DNA of 5,341 nt from Hyphomonadaceae bacterium (GCA_030696545.1 JAUYSA010000258.1:1-5341), one strand, 5' to 3'; shown: positions 1-5,341, counted from the stretch's first letter. Notes: generated by a model not told the origin, from the letters alone. Program-made: numbers and translations.

Positions 1-87
1 TACACCATAAACCACACGCTGCTCACTATTGTCTGCATTTATAGTTTTTACCACTCTGCCAAGTGGGTCGTAATACATCTTTATCTT
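1..87 (-). pseudogene. RHS/Tc-toxin-like fragment, 5'-truncated, continuing past the left edge
   Basis: Read on the minus strand, positions 78 to 1 translate to MYYDPLGRVVKTINADNSEQ followed by RVVYGV. This is a YD-repeat motif typical of RHS and Tc-toxin B/C proteins. The frame is open from about 114 (an in-frame TAA lies at 117-115), but the residues before about position 87 (FISILPLLQ) do not look like RHS sequence. Recognisable homology therefore starts abruptly in mid-repeat, with no N-terminal shell region. The homology edge lies about 15-25 bp from the hairpin repeat. I infer an orphan or displaced RHS C-terminal module, such as those left downstream of a complete rhs gene after cassette exchange. 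The ATG at 78 could in principle start a short product. The remainder lies outside the window, so whether a toxin tail follows cannot be judged. Confidence 0.7.
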
Positions 88-110
88 TTGGAGAAGGGGC
101 AAAATACTAA

Positions 111-186
111 TAAATTAAATTTGTTATGCTTTTTAAAGTAATAGTAATTTTGCGAGTCTATCAATTAGGGTTTACCCTAATTGATA
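111..186. repeat. Hairpin-bearing direct repeat, copy 1
   Basis: This 76-bp segment matches 2861-2936 in the same orientation at 69 of 76 positions without a gap. A weaker extension back to about 102 matches at 6 of 9 positions. The first 20 bases (TAAATTAAATTTGTTATGCT) are identical in both copies. The middle (141-151) diverges most, and the right part contains a strong inverted repeat. The copy sits at the edge of the truncated RHS fragment and 224 bp beyond the end of the three-gene operon. It could be a recombination or integration site, a dispersed intergenic repeat, or a protein-binding site. No transposase or recombinase is encoded in the window. Confidence 0.9.
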
Positions 187-187
187 G
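158..187. repeat. Perfect 14-bp inverted repeat (hairpin) inside repeat copy 1
   Basis: The arms CTATCAATTAGGGT (158-171) and ACCCTAATTGATAG (174-187) are exact reverse complements separated by TT. In a real hairpin the loop would be TTTA or larger. The outermost pair is C-G here and A-T in copy 2. Neither strand carries a T-run directly after the stem, so it does not look like an intrinsic terminator. Confidence 0.9.
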
Positions 188-370
188 CAGTAGTTTAATG
201 TTGTTTTATCAAACGATAATAGGTCGAATAGGGTTAATACAATTATTTGTTGTTTGGGCGAACAAAATAAAAAAATTACAAAAAAATAACCTGTAATGCT
301 ATCAATTTCACTGGTGAAAGTAGAAAAACTGCACTGGTTTGTTACTCTCAAAAAAATAATTCACAATTTA
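188..370. other. A-rich non-coding spacer
   Basis: I find no convincing gene here. The stretch is AT-rich with several A runs (about 265-290), a small inverted repeat TTATC-AAAC-GATAA near 206-219, and a short palindrome TTTCAC-TG-GTGAAA at 306-319. A 62-residue plus-strand reading frame starting at 296 crosses the terminator and the end of the opposite-strand gene, and it has no family-like pattern. The spacer separates repeat copy 1 from the operon terminator and would belong to any mobile unit bounded by the two repeats. Confidence 0.6.
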
Positions 371-403
371 AAAAGCCCTGATAGAAATTATATTAGGGCT
401 TTT
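371..403 (-). terminator. Intrinsic terminator of the three-gene operon
   Basis: Arms AAAAGCCCT (371-379) and AGGGCTTTT (395-403) form a 9-bp stem with a roughly 15-nt loop, and inner bases can extend it. On the minus strand the stem is followed by a run of T, and it begins 7 bp after the stop codon at 412-410. The symmetry of A and T runs would let it work in both directions, but the only adjacent gene end belongs to the minus-strand operon. Confidence 0.8.
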
Positions 404-409
404 GTGTTA

Positions 410-1366
410 TTAGTCATGTCTCTTCAAATGACTAAATTGCATATCGCAGAAACCAATAAACTCATCTACGTTTATTTGTATTAGAACATATTTTTCCTTT
501 TTTTGATTAAGTGGATTTGAATCTTTATTTATATGAATTGTGAAATTTAAGATATGATACTGTTTATCGAATCTAAAATCAAAAATATCTCCATAATTAT
601 CATCACTTAATTGAAGTACTTTTTCATTATTAAATTTTAAATTTTGGGTATTTCCAGAGTTTCTTGAAAACAATAGGTTTTTATGTATTGACCAACTACC
701 ATTTAAAACTTTAAAATAATTAGAATGAAATTCCTGACGCCTAATGTGTTCTTGCTTAATGTCGGCATACTGAGATAATAAAAATAAAATAACCTCTTCA
801 AATTTTGCTTGAAAATTTTTATTACTAAGTATATTATTTTCTGAAAAATTTAAACTTCTGGTTTTATCATTTAGTTCTTTCATTACAGATTGTAATTTTT
901 CATCTAGCGAGTCTCGTTCAATTGCTAAAGAATTTAGTAAGACTTGGTTTGTCTCTAAATCCTTTCTTACTCTTTTTAAATTATCCTTTTCCTCACTAAG
1001 TTCAGTTTTGAGAGCAAAACTTCCTATATCAACCTTTGCTAGCATAAAAGCATTTAACCTTTTTCCTAAATAGATTTTAATTGCTTGAGCTGCTATTGCA
1101 ATAACGTAATAACATGCAAGCGATATGAATGACCAAATCAATGGAGAACCTATCATTCCATACCATCCACTATGATCCTCTATGTATTTTTTAAATAGGC
1201 TCAAGCGGCTTTCAACCGGCAGCGCAACATTTATTGTTAGCATTTGATATAGTAATGACCAATGCTGGTATAGCCAAACTAAAATAAACGAAAGAATTAA
1301 AGGATTTCTAATTCTTCCTTTAATGTCGTCAATTATTTCATTTATTTTGGTTTTCAATTCAGTCAT
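410..1366 (-). CDS. Two-helix membrane protein with coiled coil and C-terminal soluble domain; third gene of Rex-like operon
   Basis: I do not recognise a named family for this 318-residue protein. The visible layout is a short charged N-terminal helix (1-20), a membrane helix at about 22-44 (NPLILSFILVWLYQHW), a loop of about 26 residues, and a second membrane helix at about 71-97. A heptad-like charged coiled coil follows at about 119-172 (ELSEEKDNLKRVRKDLE and on). The soluble tail (173-318) has a helical patch near 189-207 and a probably beta-rich end. The NPLxxSFxxxWxxxxW pattern in helix 1 resembles an N-terminal anchor seen in various uncharacterised, often defence-linked bacterial proteins; that resemblance is from memory. 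Its ATG directly follows the TAA of the preceding gene (TAAATG), which implies translational coupling. Inferred role: membrane-anchored partner of the upstream four-helix protein, possibly regulating it or sensing. No catalytic motif is visible. Confidence 0.85.
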   Translation of the reverse strand: MTELKTKINEIIDDIKGRIRNPLILSFILVWLYQHWSLLYQMLTINVALPVESRLSLFKKYIEDHSGWYGMIGSPLIWSFISLACYYVIAIAAQAIKIYLGKRLNAFMLAKVDIGSFALKTELSEEKDNLKRVRKDLETNQVLLNSLAIERDSLDEKLQSVMKELNDKTRSLNFSENNILSNKNFQAKFEEVILFLLSQYADIKQEHIRRQEFHSNYFKVLNGSWSIHKNLLFSRNSGNTQNLKFNNEKVLQLSDDNYGDIFDFRFDKQYHILNFTIHINKDSNPLNQKKEKYVLIQINVDEFIGFCDMQFSHLKRHD

Positions 1367-1846
1367 TTATACTTTTTTGGACAATGCTATTTTATAAAAA
1401 ATACTTATAAATATTGTAATATTAATCAAAGCCCAAACTGAAACCCCGTTATGTATTGTTATTAAAAGTTTAAATATACAATCTCCATACCGAGATGTAA
1501 AGTCAAGTCGTCCATTTGGTGGTTGCAGAATTAAATACATCAGAATTGAGAACAAAATAATCGCAAAGGAAAGGAATACTGCGCCTTTGTTATATTTTAT
1601 CAATCTCGGAAAACTTTTGTGAAGTCTCATTTCGGCAACAGCAACGCTAGAACTATTAATTATTAAGCCTAATAAAGTAAGTAAAAATCCAAATAACGAG
1701 GAACTGACTTTAATAATTAAATCAAAATATTTTTCGCTAGTTATAGCGCTATAATCATACCAATATTTATATGTTAAAAAAGTTGTCAATACCCCTAACA
1801 AAATCCCGGAAAATTTTTCCGCCCAATATCCTAGTGATTTATCCAT
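1367..1846 (-). CDS. Four-helix integral membrane protein, RexB-like in size and topology
   Basis: The 159-residue product is almost entirely membrane-embedded. Hydrophobic segments lie at about 11-29, 43-66, 88-107 and 125-152, with a basic linker between helices 2 and 3 (MRLHKSFPRLIKYNK) and a basic C-terminus (YKIALSKKV). No signal peptide or enzymatic motif is seen. Lambda RexB, the ion channel that depolarises the membrane in Rex exclusion, is also about 144 residues with four helices and lies beside rexA. The match here is one of architecture and gene order, not of residues I could align with confidence. The gene starts 4 bp after the stop of the RexA/DUF6731-like gene and abuts the next gene, so all three are probably co-translated. 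Inferred role: membrane effector of an abortive-infection-type system. An alternative is a generic small membrane partner of unknown function. Confidence 0.85.
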   Translation of the reverse strand: MDKSLGYWAEKFSGILLGVLTTFLTYKYWYDYSAITSEKYFDLIIKVSSSLFGFLLTLLGLIINSSSVAVAEMRLHKSFPRLIKYNKGAVFLSFAIILFSILMYLILQPPNGRLDFTSRYGDCIFKLLITIHNGVSVWALINITIFISIFYKIALSKKV

Positions 1847-1850
1847 TAAC

Positions 1851-2783
1851 CTATTTACCGAACATCAATTCAAAATCTTCTAAGGACTTTGCGTAAACTT
1901 CTTTAATTTTTTTTCTTCTTTGGGGCTGTAATAAATCTATATTTTCACGAGGTTCATTTAAAGTAAAATACTTTATATATCGATCCGCCAAAAGATCAAT
2001 GGGCTCTAAACGTTCTGCAAGATCATCTTCGTCAACAGCATATCCATACACCACTAATTTTTGCAAGTTCTCTTGTCCTGATTTTGATGACAACAATGCT
2101 TGAGCTTTATCTACTATATCTCTAATTGTCACGCTGGATAAGCCGCTACCACCTTGTTTTTTTGAACGAACCTCAAACTTTCCGTTAAAAGTTTCAGTCC
2201 CTAATTGCTGAGTTAATTCTACTGTTTTCGCTAAAGCATTGTTTTTGTGTTCAAATTCTTTAATTAACGCATTAGGATTAGAAAATTTAACTTCTAAAGA
2301 TTTATAATAATTCATTTTCATCATTCTTGTATATTCTTCTGGTTGTAATATAGGTCTAACTTCCACATTAAATCGTTCTTCCCACTTTTCATCTTCCCCA
2401 CAACACTGGATAAGACAATTAAGGAAGTGATTTATATAAGACCCAAATTTATTTACTTCATAAAACAGAATTTTCCTTTCCTTTTCATATAAAAAAACAT
2501 TACCATATGCAAGCCCTTCATCATCAGTTAATCCCAACTTTGATATTTTTTTTGCTTTTTTATGTTTTTTTGGAGGCACGTTATCTCTTCTTGATGTTTC
2601 AACAATGCCTACAATAATATCTCCTTTTTCAAGGATTGAAACAGACACATCTTTTTTATTTATAAATGCTACAAAATTTTCAATGGTTTTACTTAATAAA
2701 ACCTTTTCAAAAGTAAGATCAGAACCTTCCTCAGTAATAAAAGTAACAGTATAAACTTCTAATTTTTTCTTTGTACTTGCCAT
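1851..2783 (-). CDS. RexA/DUF6731-like soluble protein, putative sensor of a three-gene defence operon
   Basis: The 310-residue product has no signal peptide or membrane segment. Residues 1-60 look like alternating strands (VYTVTFITEEG, KGDIIVGIVETS). A lysine-rich patch (PPKKHKKAKKISK, 70-82) leads into LTDDEGLAYGNVFLYE (85-100). Further on are ILFYEVNKFGSYINHFL (105-121), FNVEVRPIL (138-146), and a charged C-terminal half with a conserved-looking region near 200-290. From memory, the order DDEgL, then a hydrophobic FLY strand, then a strand ending in a G/S helix, then a V.P.L segment followed by Y..M and a V.V strand, parallels lambda RexA and DUF6731-type proteins. In the lambda Rex system RexA senses phage infection and activates RexB. 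As first gene before a four-helix membrane gene, a sensor role fits but is inferred. The ATG at 2783 is the first methionine and has no Shine-Dalgarno sequence, as is usual in Bacteroidota. Confidence 0.85.
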   Translation of the reverse strand: MASTKKKLEVYTVTFITEEGSDLTFEKVLLSKTIENFVAFINKKDVSVSILEKGDIIVGIVETSRRDNVPPKKHKKAKKISKLGLTDDEGLAYGNVFLYEKERKILFYEVNKFGSYINHFLNCLIQCCGEDEKWEERFNVEVRPILQPEEYTRMMKMNYYKSLEVKFSNPNALIKEFEHKNNALAKTVELTQQLGTETFNGKFEVRSKKQGGSGLSSVTIRDIVDKAQALLSSKSGQENLQKLVVYGYAVDEDDLAERLEPIDLLADRYIKYFTLNEPRENIDLLQPQRRKKIKEVYAKSLEDFELMFGK

Positions 2784-2860
2784 AAAAATGGATTGTTGTT
2801 TATTGAATTTGATTATTTTTATATTAATTCAGTACACTTTGGTTTGAAACGAAACACTCG

Positions 2861-2936
2861 TAAATTAAATTTGTTATGCTATTTAAAGTAAGGGGAAATT
2901 AGCGAGTATATCAATTAGGGTTTACCCTAATTGATA
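2861..2936. repeat. Hairpin-bearing direct repeat, copy 2
   Basis: This is the same-orientation copy of 111-186, offset by exactly 2750 bp and identical at 69 of 76 positions. It lies in the 202-bp divergent region between the operon start (2783) and the small plus-strand gene (2986). The identical blocks are 2861-2880 and the hairpin core 2909-2936. The divergent block is 2891-2901. Sequence downstream of the hairpin is unrelated to that after copy 1. Confidence 0.9.
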
Positions 2937-2938
2937 TA
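2907..2938. repeat. 15-bp inverted repeat (hairpin) inside repeat copy 2
   Basis: Arms TATATCAATTAGGGT (2907-2921) and ACCCTAATTGATATA (2924-2938) pair perfectly around TT. Compared with copy 1, the pair at 2908/2937 is A-T instead of C-G, and one more pair (T2907-A2938) is gained. There is no adjacent T-run on either strand. Confidence 0.9.
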
Positions 2939-2961
2939 ATAAATAGGAAACGATACTTTTA
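2932..2961 (+). promoter_or_regulatory. Possible Bacteroidota-type promoter of the small gene
   Basis: TTG at 2932-2934 and TACTTTTA at 2954-2961 are separated by 19 bp. This approximates the Bacteroidota housekeeping pattern (TTG around -33, TAnnTTTG around -7), with the last G replaced by A. The -33 element lies in the distal arm of the hairpin, so anything binding the hairpin could affect initiation. Such short AT-rich matches occur easily by chance. Confidence 0.25.
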
Positions 2962-2985
2962 TAATTCTTACAATTGAATAAAAAA

Positions 2986-3321
2986 ATGGCTATAATTATT
3001 ACAAACGCAAATCCAGCAGAGCTTTTAAAGGAAATTTACAAGGCTATTGATGAAAAGAAAATTATTACCTGGTCTTATGACAAAGACAAAGATTTTACTC
3101 ATGCAACAGCACAGTGGGAAAATAAAGCTTGGTTCCGCTCAAAAATATATGATAACGAATTGAGGTTTGGTATTTATGGGCAGAAAAACATCGAACTTAC
3201 GAAAGAAATATACGCCATTTATCATGGACGATTTATAGAAATGTTATTGGCACATTTTGATTCTAAATTTGGGCACGCAATAGCAACTTCAAAAAAAACA
3301 GACCCAGACAACTTTACTTAA
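2986..3321 (+). CDS. Small conserved-looking protein of unknown function (111 residues)
   Basis: I cannot assign a function. The product begins MAIIITNANPAELLKEIYKA and continues with a tryptophan- and histidine-rich middle (ITWSYDKDKDFTH, QWENKAWFRSKIY), a strand-like ELRFGIYG, and an amphipathic helix near the end (YHGRFIEMLLAHFDSKF). The compact pattern of aromatic and charged residues looks like a real folded domain of under 100 residues. No signal peptide or membrane segment is present. An upstream in-frame TTG at 2974 would add four residues, but the ATG at 2986 is preferred. The gene is transcribed divergently from the three-gene operon, with repeat copy 2 just upstream. It converges on the lipoprotein gene, with 85 bp between the two stop codons. 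It is not positioned like an immunity gene of the RHS protein, because it is on the opposite strand and beyond the lipoprotein. It may be another passenger of the accessory region. Confidence 0.75.
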   Translation: MAIIITNANPAELLKEIYKAIDEKKIITWSYDKDKDFTHATAQWENKAWFRSKIYDNELRFGIYGQKNIELTKEIYAIYHGRFIEMLLAHFDSKFGHAIATSKKTDPDNFT

Positions 3322-3344
3322 TTATTGAATAAGATTAGCATATC

Positions 3345-3361
3345 CAAAAAAGCTTTCGCTC
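3345..3361 (-). terminator. Weak terminator-like hairpin downstream of the lipoprotein gene
   Basis: On the minus strand GAGC-GAAA-GCTTTTTT reads as a very short stem closed by a GNRA-type tetraloop and followed by six T. It lies about 46 bp after the lipoprotein stop, where an end signal for the RHS-lipoprotein transcript is expected. The stem is only 3-4 bp, so the call is tentative. Confidence 0.3.
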
Positions 3362-3406
3362 AATAACGATACGTTGTTTGATAAGAGAAAGTCAACTGAA
3401 AAAAAT

Positions 3407-4030
3407 CTATTTCAAATTTTGTTCTACTCTATCAACAATATTCGAAACAGTATTAAACTGTTTTGATGATTTTAGAGAACGGTCGTAAAGAAACCATATT
3501 TTATTATTCTTCATATCATAATAAGTCCTTGTAATTTGACCAACTCCAGGAGTAATATTAAGATTTAAAACGACATGATATTTATTTTTGATGGCGGTAA
3601 TGATAGAGCTATCGCTAAATGAAATTTCTTTTAACCCTAATAGGCCTTTATAAAACTCTGACTTTTTTTGTTCTTTCGTCATTAGCGAGTCAATTCCGGA
3701 TATAAAATACCATTTCAAATTAGTGATTTTAAACTCAAATACTGAATCATCATAATTAACTTTGTGATAATAAGTAAAGAGTTGAGATACTTTAAATGGT
3801 TTGATTTCTTTCTCATTAAATAATTTTACAGAATCAATTTCAAAACCAGAGCTATCTAACAAACTAAAAAAATCCGAAGAGAACGTCTTAGAAACAGGAC
3901 TCGTATCTTTTCCAACCAAAGAATGTGGAGGGTTTATAATTTCATTATCCTTTGTTACGGGCTTAGTAATATCACTACATCCAAATAGACACCCAATTGT
4001 CCATAACATCAATATATTCAATACTTTCAT
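3407..4030 (-). CDS. Lipoprotein, candidate immunity protein for the RHS toxin
   Basis: The 207-residue product begins with a typical lipoprotein signal: K2, a hydrophobic core (VLNILMLWTIGCLFG), and lipobox LFGC with the lipidated cysteine most likely C18. C14 is a less likely alternative. The mature protein starts CSDITKP. The SD after the cysteine recalls the Bacteroidota surface-export signal, but the acidic run is missing, so a periplasmic outer-membrane face is at least as likely. The rest is a soluble domain of about 180 residues with mixed strands (VFEFKITNLKWYFISG, YHVVLNLNITPGVGQI, TYYDMKNNKIWFLYD) and a C-terminal helix (VSNIVDRVEQNLK). I recognise no family. It lies 23 bp downstream of the RHS stop codon on the same strand, the standard place for a cognate immunity gene. 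Inferred role: neutralises the toxin tail in the cell envelope. Confidence 0.8.
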   Translation of the reverse strand: MKVLNILMLWTIGCLFGCSDITKPVTKDNEIINPPHSLVGKDTSPVSKTFSSDFFSLLDSSGFEIDSVKLFNEKEIKPFKVSQLFTYYHKVNYDDSVFEFKITNLKWYFISGIDSLMTKEQKKSEFYKGLLGLKEISFSDSSIITAIKNKYHVVLNLNITPGVGQITRTYYDMKNNKIWFLYDRSLKSSKQFNTVSNIVDRVEQNLK

Positions 4031-4053
4031 TTTCCATATTGTTTTAAGGTTGT

Positions 4054-5341
4054 TTATTTAGCCGTACTCCCGTTGTACCAATAAAGTCTGGAAGATATTT
4101 CCTTACCTTGACCTCCAAATTCAGTAAATCTATGCTCATATACTTTTATTACTTGCTTATTTAAAGTTTCAGCACTCATTTTCTCTGGAGTTTCATTAAA
4201 CCAACCTGTACCTTGATCAAATGCTTGATAAGTATAAGTTTCACCAGTCTTTTCTGCAATAATTGTAATGTTATGGTGTTGAAATGCTACCTGTAATGCA
4301 AATACATAGCTACCGTCCTTTTGATCATTTAAATTACTTTCAATTAAAGATGTAGCATTTCCCTTATAGCCATTATTTGCATCTCCACTTCGAGAACTAT
4401 TGTAACTAAAAGTCTGCCCTTGAGTGTTTACAAAGTAGTTATTGTCTTTCATATAGTTCGTTAATTTCATATTCTGTCCACTTTGTTTGAGAACATCTTT
4501 ATCTCCTGTTAACGTAGAAGCTACCTGTCTATATATTTCCCAACAATCAGGGTTTTGTTTCCCAGTAGTTTTTTTCGCCTCATCATATACATTCCCTAAG
4601 TTATTAATTTTTTCTTTTGAAAAACTATAATCCGGTTTTTGAGCTTCGGTTACACTAGTTTGATTAGAATTCGTATTTTCAATATATGAAAGTGAGAAAG
4701 GTCCTGTAACTCCATTTACTTTTGGTAAACCCGGTTTGGCATTTTGCTTTTGCTGTTCCATCTCTTGTTGAGTAGGAGGGCCGTATGGTTTTGCCGAATC
4801 AGTCGTGCTTTGGGTATCCTGCATCCCATCGATATCAAAATCATTAATAGGATTGTTATTAGCGTAATTATACGGTGTTAAATACATATAATGTTCCGCC
4901 AGCGGATCGACGGAAATAAACCTACACGTCCACGCAGCGTAGTAACGTGCTCCATAATAGTATAATCCACTCTCAGCATCTCTCTCTTTGCCTACATATC
5001 GGTAACGTTTGTAGGTGAACGTTCTTAATGAGGAGTCTCCAAAAGGATAATATTCTTCTTTGTCGATTTCAGTTCCGCTTGTGTTTGTTCGCATGACAGA
5101 AGAGCCAATTTGATTTTCTATAACGTAAGTTATGTCATCGCTAATATCTCCCGGAAAAGCTGTGCCGGGATTAATTCTTACTTCTGCAATTCTGCTTTTA
5201 TCATCCATGATGTGGATGTAATTTTTTTCGTAAGTAGTTCCTGTTTCAAGTTTTACATATTCAAAAATTCCGTCAATGTAAATTGTGCGTTCGTATATCG
5301 GCGTTGAAGAGGTTCCCGTTCTTACTAATTTACTTACCCTG
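4054..5341 (-). CDS. RHS-family protein, C-terminal part with RHS core and toxin-like tail (5' end outside window)
   Basis: The frame is open to the right edge, so the visible part is 428 residues and the methionine at 5208 is internal. Upstream of it the frame still reads RHS sequence (ERTIYIDGIFEYVKLETGTT, then YEKNYIHIMDD). Numbering from that methionine, residues 25-130 form the RHS-associated core: ENQIGSSVMRTN, EEYYPFGDSS, RYRYVGKERDAESGLYYYGA, CRFISVDPLAE, TPYNYANNNPINDFDIDGM. In this family the core ends a hollow shell, and the DxDG motif is linked to autocleavage that frees the tail. Residues 131-384 are the variable tail: a Pro/Gln-rich linker (140-170), then a domain with C222 in NPDCWEIYRQVA, H311-H312 in AFQHHNITIIAEK and D331-Q332 in AFDQGTGW. 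This order suits a papain-like cysteine hydrolase fold, which is inferred. The lipoprotein gene follows after 23 bp. The delivery route is unknown. Confidence 0.92.
   Translation of the reverse strand, partial: RVSKLVRTGTSSTPIYERTIYIDGIFEYVKLETGTTYEKNYIHIMDDKSRIAEVRINPGTAFPGDISDDITYVIENQIGSSVMRTNTSGTEIDKEEYYPFGDSSLRTFTYKRYRYVGKERDAESGLYYYGARYYAAWTCRFISVDPLAEHYMYLTPYNYANNNPINDFDIDGMQDTQSTTDSAKPYGPPTQQEMEQQKQNAKPGLPKVNGVTGPFSLSYIENTNSNQTSVTEAQKPDYSFSKEKINNLGNVYDEAKKTTGKQNPDCWEIYRQVASTLTGDKDVLKQSGQNMKLTNYMKDNNYFVNTQGQTFSYNSSRSGDANNGYKGNATSLIESNLNDQKDGSYVFALQVAFQHHNITIIAEKTGETYTYQAFDQGTGWFNETPEKMSAETLNKQVIKVYEHRFTEFGGQGKEISSRLYWYNGSTAK

Noticed and set aside
111..186. Repeat as an integron attC site
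   Set aside because: GTTATGC resembles the core of some attC sites, but I cannot find the matching RYYYAAC and GTTRRRY boxes flanking an imperfect stem, and no integrase is present. Kept only as a generic recombination-site idea.
158..187. Repeat hairpin as an intrinsic terminator
   Set aside because: Neither strand has a T-run after the stem, the stem is AT-rich at its base, and copy 2 lies between divergent gene starts.
296..484. 62-residue plus-strand reading frame
   Set aside because: It runs through the operon terminator and antisense to the end of the third operon gene, has no family-like pattern, and is best explained as a chance frame.
111..2936. CRISPR array
   Set aside because: There are only two copies, they are 2750 bp apart, and genes rather than spacers lie between them.
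3362..3380. AACG-ATA-CGTT inverted repeat between the small gene and the lipoprotein gene
   Set aside because: The stem is short, contains a wobble pair, lacks a T-run and does not match the 76-bp repeat; probably chance in AT-rich DNA.
3801..4061. 86-residue plus-strand reading frame opposite the lipoprotein gene
   Set aside because: It is a shadow on the opposite strand; the minus-strand frame has a clear lipoprotein signal and immunity-gene placement.
4054..5208. RHS protein as a complete 384-residue gene starting at the methionine at 5208
   Set aside because: The frame stays open with RHS-type sequence to the right edge of the window, so this methionine is internal.
5110..5307. 65-residue plus-strand reading frame opposite the RHS gene
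   Set aside because: The minus strand encodes recognisable RHS sequence throughout, so this is a shadow frame.

Overview
The window looks like an accessory, recombination-prone region of a low-GC Bacteroidota chromosome, probably Flavobacteriia or Cytophagia-like. The grounds are the very AT-rich intergenic DNA, start codons without clear Shine-Dalgarno sequences, and RHS/Tc-type repeat proteins of the style common in that phylum. The taxonomic call is an inference from style, since no marker gene is present.

Layout, left to right. (1) Positions 1 to about 87 hold the beginning of a truncated minus-strand RHS/Tc-toxin-like coding fragment that runs off the left edge. (2) A 76-bp repeat follows (111-186, perhaps from 102), containing a near-perfect 14-bp hairpin, and then an A-rich spacer and a terminator. 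(3) A compact minus-strand operon of three abutting genes (2783 down to 410) encodes a soluble protein reminiscent of lambda RexA and DUF6731-type proteins, a four-helix membrane protein of RexB-like size and layout, and a two-helix membrane protein with a coiled coil and a C-terminal soluble domain. (4) A second, directly oriented copy of the repeat lies at 2861-2936, exactly 2750 bp from the first. (5) A small plus-strand gene (2986-3321) encodes a 111-residue protein that I cannot assign. (6) A minus-strand pair completes the window: the C-terminal part of an RHS protein with a variable toxin-like tail (5341 to 4054, 5' end outside the window), and 23 bp downstream a lipoprotein that is the natural candidate for its immunity protein.

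How it may work together. The right side is a contact-dependent polymorphic toxin locus: an RHS shell, a toxin tail with a plausible Cys-His-Asp catalytic arrangement, and an exported immunity lipoprotein. The left RHS remnant suggests that toxin cassettes have been reshuffled or displaced here. Between the two RHS pieces sits a candidate anti-phage (abortive infection) operon bracketed by two hairpin-bearing direct repeats, as if it had arrived as a cassette. The Rex-like assignment rests on remembered motif layout and topology, not on a search. The repeats and the hairpin covariation are read directly from the sequence.
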